From: Mesostigma viride
Taxonomy: Eukaryota > Streptophyta > Mesostigmatophyceae > Mesostigmatales > Mesostigmataceae
Length of the DNA stretch: 64,000 nucleotides
Reading direction: 5' to 3'
NCBI GenBank assembly: GCA_009746045.1
Contig: RPFO01000084.1
Coordinates: 1,548,618 to 1,612,617, forward strand
Part shown: positions 32,070-64,000 of the stretch, in pieces
Position numbering within the stretch: the stretch's first letter is position 1
Layout: each line of letters opens with the position of its first letter
Program-made: the position numbers and the translations under genes
Notes under the pieces: model-generated
Told to the model about the DNA's origin: nothing
Databases searched by the model: none
Seen by the model: the letters and a program-made list of their open reading frames with translations, nothing else

Positions 32070-32642
32070 GGTAACGCACCTGGTGGGTCTTGTGACGTCA
32101 CGCTAGAAGAAGGAGTAGGCGACTTATCTGGGCGATCTGGAGCACCGAAAGCAGCATGAGGGCGGAATAGTCCAGCGCTCGTCCTAAAATCAGCGACCGA
32201 ATAGTCCAGCGCTCGTCCTAAAAGCAGCGACCCGTATCTCTGCGGGTGCGGCCGTCTAATAAAACAGCAGCACGAAGGAAAAAGGTGTAGTCTACCACGA
32301 CGCTAATCGTCTCACTGTTGCCGAACCAAACAATTATCCTCTATCTACGACAGGAAGAGAATTATCCTCTATCTACGACAGGAACAAAACTTGCGCAGGA
32401 AAACAAAGCGAAGGAGCTACCTACGAAAGGGTTTATCCGCTACGAGCAGGTCTAGCATCTTAGAGGCAGATCGTGTCCCGAACCGGGCAGCACTACTCTC
32501 CCAGCTTGACGGCGACCCGCCCATTACCTGTCAAGAAAGTGTCGTCTTCGTATCCCTGGACGCGGAAGGGTTCTTGCAAAGGCGTATGTGACAAAGGACC
32601 GTCGTCTCGTTCTCTACCCGACGAAAGTTCCTCCGGAACCAT
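32070..32642 (-). other. Gypsy 5' leader
   Basis: Untranslated leader between the LTR and the first ORF. It holds two tandem duplications: a 34-bp unit (GAATAGTCCAGCGCTCG) at about 32165-32232, and a 27-bp unit (AATTATCCTCTATCTACG) at about 32331-32385. Confidence 0.6.
32627..32641 (-). other. Gypsy primer-binding-like site
   Basis: On the minus strand, TGGTTCCGGAGGAAC starts one base after the 5' LTR. TGG at that position pairs with the CCA end of a tRNA. Which tRNA it matches could not be decided here. Confidence 0.6.
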
Positions 32643-33206
32643 TGTTACGTCCTAAACTTCTACCTCCACGTCTACCTCTACTGGGCCTGATACTACCTAA
32701 ATTGGTCAGGCCTCCTCTACTCAAACCCCTAGCGAAAGACGAACGAGACGGAGCTGATCTCAATGCATTCACGTATGTGTTGCTATAATACGCCATACAA
32801 CCATTTACCCGAACCCGTTTATTCCAGGAATAGAGGAAGGAAACACACTACACTGCCGTGACCCAAGCCTATATGTGTTAATTCATTCAACACACGCCGA
32901 GTGGCCACACGAGGGGTAGAACGTGCATAAATGGTCACCAACGGTCCAACATGCTCGGGCCGACCTGGCCCTCGCCTACAGATGCACAGGCAGATGCACA
33001 GATGCACGCTGGTCCACTACATTCTACCAAAGGATAAGGACCACTAATAAAGTACGCGGCGCAGCGCCCAAAAGCACCCAATGTACCACAGTACTGTTAC
33101 GAGGACAATAATGTCCCAGTTGGAACTACACGTAAACCTAGGAACAACCGAGGCAAAGGACCTAATTTACGTCCGTAACTACAACGAATTGTTACGCGAC
33201 GTAACA
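32643..33206 (-). repeat. Gypsy 5' LTR
   Basis: Partner of 6158-6723. Confidence 0.92.
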
Positions 33207-33211
33207 ACTTC
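33207..33211. other. Target-site duplication ACTTC (right)
   Basis: Matches 6153-6157 exactly. Confidence 0.85.
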
Positions 33212-33485
33212 AGGCCCAATGGGGGGGGATTCCCCCAACCTAAGGCATGGCCACAAAACAAATCTTCTGCAGCTGAATTTTCGGCTTTTGCACTCAATTA
33301 GATACGTCCACGGCGAGTTAGCCTGCTCAGTCAGTGTGATTTTTAGAGGTGGCTAGCTAAAGTTATGCATGAATTTTGATGCCAAACTTTGCATGGAAAC
33401 AGCCACATGCAAACATGACAACCTTCAAAATAGTAAACCTTTTCCGTTGCATGACCTGGGGCTTTGAAAACATCGATCGGCGTCG

Positions 33486-33960
33486 CCCATAACTTTCACG
33501 TTCGGGCTCCAAATTCGGCTGTGACTATCACAATCGCTTCGTCTTTCTAAGACACACACGCTGATATATATTTTCCCGAAGCTATCACGCAATATTATGA
33601 CGAGCAAACGCTCCTTGACGCAACGCAGCCTGACGGCTACGCGCTAACTAAGCCCTGAAAATCCGTCTGCAGCTCCGGCTGCAGCTCAGCCCTCCGGCCT
33701 TGAAGGCAGCGGCATCACTACTGTAGTCAAGCACTAGTGGTCGCCTCGGCTCTCCCTGCCGGGCTCGCCTCGCCATCGGCCTCGCCCGATCCCAAACGCA
33801 GTCGCCCTGACGAACGGCCTCGCTGGGCCAAGGTCGCCTTTGACGTCAACTCCTGGCATGGCTACTGGAACCGACAACCGTATGCCTTCATGGAAGATGT
33901 GTTTATCGGCATGCCCGCACGCCTCGCTTGTTGAACTGTGTATGGCACCTCTTCCGCCAA
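33486..33960 (+). pseudogene. Truncated LINE ORF1 copy
   Basis: Plus-strand relative of the LINE at 13274-15290. It shares the 5' leader (CCCATAACTTTCACGTTCGG), the start region ATGACGAGCAAACGCTCC at 33597, and the stretch encoding the Pro/Ala-rich tail through GATCCCAAACGCAGTCGCCC and TTTGACGTCAACTC. In-frame stops and indels occur within the first 60 codons, and homology fades by about 33960. Confidence 0.7.
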
Positions 33961-34086
33961 AACCGAGGCCATAGGCCAAATCGCGCCCCAGCTGACTGAG
34001 CAGTATCACAAACTTCTTATTCTAGATGCCTGCACATAGTAGTATATGATTATGCATCAACCCCGGCCGGACGCAGTCACGTGTCT

Positions 34087-34142
34087 ACTAATTAATTAAT
34101 TAATTAATCAACCCTGGCCGGCCCCTGGCAGGGGGGGGGGGT
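34087..34142. repeat. (TTAA)n tract and poly-G run
   Basis: TTAA repeats to about 34110 downstream of the truncated LINE copy, then an 11-bp G run near 34131. Confidence 0.7.
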
Positions 34143-34169
34143 ACCTACGTGGACCGGCGGTCCACACAC

Positions 34170-36700
34170 GGCTGCGGCACGTGAGCATAATCGTCAGTGG
34201 ATCGAGGGGAACATGTCCGGCGGCTGGGATGGAATGGATTATGCTAGCTATCTGGTTCCTAGTTACAGGGTTGTGGGCACGACGGTACCACGGCCCGAAT
34301 CACATTCAAACCAGTGTGATGCTCAAGTATAATAACTATATGCAGCTAGTGTGATGCAGGTCGCGGACTGATTCCTGGCCCGCTGGCCCCCGACCTCATA
34401 TGACAAGCAGCTCAGCCAGCCTTAGTAGCTGTACATGGAATGTTTAACCACATGATGCTTCTTTATATAGTACCTGATGTCAGTCATGCAAGCCAGCTTG
34501 TCCCGGCATATCATTTTCCAATATCACTGAGAGGCCTATGCACCGGCCCCGCCGGCTATAGTTGATCTCGGAATGCCAGTGCAAGCCCATTTCAGCCCTT
34601 GGCTTGGGGACGGGCCATTGGTGATCCGAGCCACAAGCCGTGGACGCGCGCGGACATGGCTGATGGTGGAGCTCAGAACTTTTGCATGACTGAGCCCCAA
34701 ATTGAGTCAGTCTAATCGCAACTGATGCGTCTTTTCATGAATGCGCATCTGCTGAGTATTATGCAAGTGACAATGGCATCACAATGCAGCTTCGACAAAC
34801 AAATGGCCGGAGCAGTGCTGTCGCCTGTCGGCACGGTCGACAGCAACTCCCGCGACAGCAAATCCTGCGGACGCCAACTCAGATCTCGCCCTGATTCCAG
34901 CTCTCGATCCCTCCCGCAGTCTCCCTCCCTAGCTCGATGCCTACACCACCAAATTCGTCTACCGTAGTGGCTGAAATCAAATTGCGAATAACTAATATAA
35001 TTTTTCGAGGTTTTTTTTGCATGGTTTTGACACTTTACGGGTTCCAAAGTTCAGGGCTCCAGGGTTAGGTAAACTTCGAGCCCGGGAGCTTGTTTTTTAT
35101 ATTAGGGCACATAGTTCAGTGTCTGACTTGGATTCTAAGTTTCTAACCTATCAAGTACATTAATTACCCACCAAGCACAGTTCCTATCTGACAATTAAGT
35201 GAGTACCAGTATGACATAAGGCCCTAATCAGTGCTAACAGGACCCCTAATTGAATGCGTTCTCAATATGGCGCGACGCGGCAAGCGCGGCGCTCCACTTC
35301 ATCTAGCTGCGCCGCGGCCTGCAGCCAGAAACAGGTGTAGCGCCTCCTTTTCTTCATACTTTACGGGGTAAATTGAAGTATTATTTTAGCACTTTTCGGG
35401 GGTTCATTCGAAAAGATTTATTCGCAATTTGATTTCAGCCACTACGGTAGAACGCACACTGCCCACTCTCAGTGGAACCCCCGCTGCTTTGGCGCTGGCC
35501 AATGTGGGAGTTCTGCATGCATACTGGAAATCGATTTACGCTCACGAAGGAACAATCAGTGACGATGTCATCAGGTTGCTGGCCCGCTGAGACGAAATTA
35601 TTTTGCCTACCCCTGGCGACCAGGCCACCAAGTCCGACTGGGAATCACTCAGGCTTCAACTACCGGAGGCCGACTTGAAGGTCGTACGTCATCATGTGCA
35701 GCTACATGAGCCGGCTGTGACGCACAGCAGAATTTCACCCAGCTGGGCTTCGGCCTCAAGAGCCTCTTGCAAGAGCGCCGACGGTCAGCCACAGCAGCTC
35801 TGCAGTGCTCATCCTCGCCGAGGCATGATGAGCGGCACCTCTATCCCCCAGCATGATGGACTCCATCCAAGCTGCAGTGGCGGAGCAGAGCTGGCGCCGA
35901 TGGCTGAGCAGCTCGCAGCCCCGACCATTTGCGCCTGACATCCCACTCAACACTCTCGCGCGGACAAGGTCAACAACATTGAAGCCAAAGTCGCACACAA
36001 GCTCCAGCCCCATTTTACTGCTACGCAAGAGCATTATGTATTGACATATTGCCGCCATTGAAGGTCTCAGAGGCCACAGCCGCTGTGACCGGCGCCCGCC
36101 TAAACGTACGGCAGACCTGTGGAAGGCAGAGGAAAGAGTTGGCCAAGGCACGCAGCCTGCAGCTGGAGGCGGTTGTAACCAATTAGGTACACCTAGTTAA
36201 AACTACATACCTAATACCGATGCCCTGGCCATGGGAGGTCCCCGAGATTGCCGAGCGAATTGCCACCATTAATAAGCCGCCCAACCTGCCGGTAGTAGGG
36301 CCGGGGCCTGACTCCTCGACTCGCGCCTCCTGGGCATGCAGTTTGCTCAAGAGCCATGGGCATCCTCTACCGGCGACCACCACCGCCATGAGCCATCACC
36401 ACCAACCAAGCTCCACCAGCTGGAAGACAAGCGCCGCGAGGCCGCTGACCGCGACCGCCGGCAGGGGACGCCTCATTCTCAGGCGCTGCGACATGCAGCT
36501 GGGGGAGACCCCAGACTCTCTTCTAGACAATTAAGCTCAGGAACCAACTCTTGGCGCGCATGGAGCTGCAGCCTGCAAGGAACGGCACTGAGTGCAGGGC
36601 GCCTACCGCCTGCCCCATGCACGGGACAACTTAGGCTGGCCCCCCACCAGTGCATGTGGTGCGGCCTCTGACACCTTCAGCGACATCACAGCCCGAGTTC
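34170..36700 (+). pseudogene. Decayed LINE-family copy with ORF1 remnants
   Basis: The leader at 34170-34740 matches the fragment at 5160-5540 (CACGTGAGCATAA, GGACATGGCTGATGGTGGAGC). A start-like ATGGCATCACAATGCAGC is at 34772. Downstream, broken frames resemble ORF1: around 36080-36180 a frame reads RQTCGRQRKELAKARSLQLE, similar to the RQTLDLREEAELAKRSLNV part of the intact ORF1. Charged helix remnants follow to about 36600. A 492-bp inverted-repeat element interrupts it at 34959-35450. No ORF2 is visible. Confidence 0.5.
34959..35450. mobile_element. MITE-like element, 33-bp perfect TIRs
   Basis: The left end, CTACCGTAGTGGCTGAAATC continuing to about 34991, is repeated as its exact reverse complement at 35418-35450. 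The interior is AT-rich, non-coding and has two CTTTACGGG boxes. No clear target duplication was found. It interrupts the decayed LINE copy. Confidence 0.75.
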
Positions 36701-37470
36701 GCTCCCTCTCTCGTTGCAAGAAGCTGGTGAACTCCCCTTGGTCGCTTGAAGACGACCTGACGCCAGTCTAGCAGCAGCAGGGCCGTGATCAGTGGCCCGA
36801 CTACATCCGCCCCGAGAAGCCCCAAGTGCACAGGCGGGGCGGGGACCTGTATAAATGTCAACAACAGACTGTGGAAGCCCCCCTGGGCTCCCCCGGGATA
36901 CTGAGAAAATGTCTAGATGGGGCAACTGGAATGGGATAGCTGAGGCATTATAGCACTCGGAATGATATTAGCTCAGCGTTGTAGTACCTCAAAAGTAGTA
37001 GCTCTGGCTCCAGCTTGTGGCCAGGCATTAGCTTGCGCTTCAGCCGACGCTTTGAGCCGGCCTACCTTCCTTATTACAGCATAAGCTATGTGCCAACCTT
37101 CCTATGGTATTGCCGGCTTGGTTGTATTGCACGGTGCACCCACGTGTGTAGTTGTGCCCCGGCACCGTGTTGTGGAGAGAGCGCTCTGCATGGCCTGCCC
37201 ACTTGTGGCAGTGAGAGAAGCTAGGGCGCCCTCCCTCCTCGTTATGTATAGGGGTTGAAGGTTCCTTTACTCTGAACTGGCACCCACGTGACGCAGTTAC
37301 GTGTTAATGAATGCTCAAGTTGTTCAATTACGTACATGATATGCTCAAGTGATTCGTGGTTCAATATCAATCATGACAAACAAATGCACTAGCTAGCTTC
37401 CATTTTACATCAGACAGTCATTATCAATGCAATTTATCATTTGTGTGAAATGCCAGACAATTAAGTCAAT
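36701..37470. other. Intergenic, no gene recognised
   Basis: Short frames only. The repeated ATTCAATTACGTACATGATATG-like words near 37310-37350 are weak. No feature is supported. Confidence 0.4.
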
Positions 37471-37479
37471 GCAATACAT

Positions 37480-38140
37480 CATTTGTGTGGACTGCCACGT
37501 CTTGCCGTGGAACTGATGGAAGCATTCATGATAATATTGAGCAAGGTAAGGCTCCAGCAAAACTTGTCGTTCTGGGCCATGCGATCCTCTACCTTGCCCT
37601 GCACACTGCCCGTGCTCTTCTCAAGAGCCTCGCCAGCCAACGCCTTCGGACTGAGAGGGTTAACTGCCCGCTCGCCTTTCTTCTGGGTGCATGAGGCCGG
37701 CCACCATCTGCTTGAAGGACTTACTCTCAGCTGTTGTTGAAGGCAATGCCATTCTCGATAAAGAACTCGGCGACCAAGACATGGACTTCCTTCTCGGTGG
37801 TGGGAGCCAGCCATTTCGTACTCTGGGGCTAGCATATCCGTCGGGCGGAGTGAATGGCGAGGCATTACAGCCCCCCCCCGTCTCCACAGCTGCCCTGGTA
37901 AAAACCGAACCCCTTCTTCATCATCGCCACCTTCTGCTGTATGTTGTTCGAGATGGTCTGGAACATCGCCCCTTCTCGTCCGGAATAATCTCGCACTTCT
38001 TGATCCTTCGCCTGTGATGCCCGCAAAGTGTGCTCGGGATCATGATGCTCACCCCCATAGGCAAAGTTCTGCCCGCAAAATCCACAGCGTTACGTCACCA
38101 TTATCGATCCGTTTTCGTGAATTCGCGGTCCAATATTTGC
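37480..38140 (-). pseudogene. hAT-like transposase remnant
   Basis: Minus-strand reading in several frames. Near 38085 there is a BED-like finger start (CGFCGQNFAYGG, with HHDPEH), followed by charged helix. Near 37700-37760, FIENGIAFNN and SFKQMVAGLM resemble the segment after the BED finger in hAT-type (DUF659-like) transposases. Multiple stops and frame changes show that it is dead. A poly-C run near 37870-37879 coincides with one break. Evidence is limited to short motifs. Confidence 0.4.
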
Positions 38141-38446
38141 CGATCTCCAGGAAGTGGCGGACACTCGCACCGTTCTCCGGGAATGAGCTTTTTCGCAGAT
38201 TTCCGGGGAAAGGCGTGTTGCTTATTTCCATGTAAGTAAACCAAGGGATGCCAAAAACAGCCGGAAGCCTATGAGTTGAGCCTATGGGTTGCCCGGCCCA
38301 CATTAATAAGGTGCGCCCTGCGACCATGGTAGCCAACTAGCCATTGTACTGAAGATATGTCGTCGCCCGGCGGCATGAAAGACCTTATTCATCCCCAACA
38401 GAGTGCATGAAAGACTTCCATGGGGCTTTTTCACAGATTCACTGTA

Positions 38447-38636
38447 CACCCCTAGTTCCACGTTTAAGATTGGGGTCCGGCCAATCCAGGGCTCACGATC
38501 TTAAAGAATCTTACGACTATTCTACTTATTTCTACTTATTTCTACTTATTTCTAATACTATTCTACTACTATAAGAGGTCAAATACAGGGTCTCAAGATC
38601 TGAATGCTGGAAATCTTAAACGTGGGACTAGGGGTG
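38447..38636. mobile_element. 190-bp MITE upstream of POLE
   Basis: Left end CACCCCTAGTTCCACG..TTTAAGAT; the right end is its reverse complement with one mismatch over 24 bp. The interior has TTCTACTTAT in tandem (38520-38550). There is no clear target duplication. It lies about 480 bp upstream of the POLE start. Confidence 0.75.
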
Positions 38637-38697
38637 TCGCTTTTACTGTACGGTACAGTCCGCGGGGCGAAAATTATCCCTCTGCCTTGGCGGCGAG

Positions 38698-38845
38698 TTG
38701 GCGCGTGGCTTCACTGGCTTGCCAGACACAATTGGCGCCAACATCGACCCATCGTCATGTTCCCAAGAAAGATGCTGGCAGTTGCCCCCACAGCCCATGA
38801 GGAAAACGGCGGCAACTTATGGAAAGTCAAATGCTCGCGCCAAAA
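38698..38845 (+). promoter_or_regulatory. E2F-like sites in POLE upstream region
   Basis: TTGGCGCG at 38698-38705, ATTGGCGCCAAC at 38731-38742 (palindromic) and CGCGCCAAAA at 38836-38845 each match the E2F/DP core TTSGCGC on one strand. They lie 270-415 bp before the start codon. DNA replication genes in plants and animals are typical E2F targets, so S-phase control of POLE is a reasonable inference. No TATA box stands out. Confidence 0.5.
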
Positions 38846-39111
38846 CAACGCAACGCAGGAAGCACGACCGCGAGCATTTCACCACGAATTGTCCACCCAT
38901 TCGCGGGTGAAGCATACGCAGTACGCACACCAAAGAGCTGCCTGCAAGCCCCCGCAAGGGAAATTGTCTAGAAAGTTTTATGTCCATGGTGATTTTTGGA
39001 GATTACCATGCTCCTTTTCTGTGGGAAAGGCGCGATGCCGGGATGTTTCCTTCTGTAGCTGCTAGTTCTAACCGCTAATGTAGAAAGGTAATATTACAAG
39101 CCCGATTACGA

Positions 39112-63836
<24,725 letters not shown>

Positions 63837-64000
63837 GTAACAAGGGGATAGCTTAGTCAGCAATCCTATTTTAGATACGTATCGGCATTGGTGCCAGCCG
63901 TAAAATAATCCCTGTCTCTTCCGTGCTGTAAAAGGTATCAAGGTTGGCGTTCTGGAATTTCCTGAATGCAGCATTAGAGTATGGATTGGGATGACAGGAT
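63837..64000 (+). other. POLE intron 25, start
   Basis: Donor GTAACA at 63837. A weak echo CTGTAAAAGGTATCAAGG of the exon 25 end (CTGCAAAAGGTAACAAGG) lies at 63925-63942. Confidence 0.6.

Noticed and set aside
38604-39065. Plus-strand ORF of 153 codons just before POLE
   Set aside because: No conserved motif; it overlaps the MITE end and the E2F-like sites and looks like upstream non-coding DNA.

Overview
This is eukaryotic nuclear DNA. Genes are split by GT-AG introns, there is a DNA polymerase epsilon gene with 25 exons in view, and there are LTR retrotransposons, a LINE-type element, DNA transposons and long microsatellites. From family knowledge, the exon sequence (for example the stretch around SCAVTTARRLAHFLGDAMV) looks closest to plant and green-algal Pol epsilon. 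GC-rich exons and many GTG-type donors also suit a green alga with a large repeat-rich genome. No species can be named from the sequence alone.

Layout. 1-6157: no convincing gene; decayed repeats, (TTAA)n tracts and two fragments of a LINE 5' region. 6158-33206: a four-level transposon nest. The outermost layer is a Ty3/Gypsy chromovirus on the minus strand (LTRs 6158-6723 and 32643-33206, target duplication ACTTC). Into its 3' accessory ORF a Copia-like element has inserted (LTRs 8695-9344 and 24228-24877, target duplication CCTGG). Into the integrase of the Copia element a 7.7-kb CACTA-like DNA transposon has inserted (13095-20793, termini CACTAGGAACTC, duplication CA). Into that element a 2-kb ORF1-only LINE has inserted (13274-15290, duplication TGAGATT). 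Removing the Copia and CACTA insertions with one duplication copy each restores the interrupted reading frames. 33207-38446: decayed LINE ORF1 copies, a 492-bp element with 33-bp perfect inverted termini, and a hAT-like transposase remnant. 38447-38636: a 190-bp MITE. 38640-39111: the probable POLE upstream region with E2F-like sites.

39112 to the right edge: the gene for the catalytic subunit of DNA polymerase epsilon (POLE), plus strand, cut off by the window end. Twenty-five exons join in phase into 1,160 codons with intact proofreading, polymerase and iron-sulphur motifs. The introns are the strangest part of the window. By eye, 18 of 24 carry degraded copies of the adjoining exon-intron junction (exon end plus donor, or acceptor plus exon start), and one holds about 4 kb of a nearly perfect CTTGTG hexamer array. 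The introns look as if they grew by repeated local duplication across splice sites.

Coordinates of exons and element ends were read by eye. Homology calls rest on motif recognition, not on a database search.
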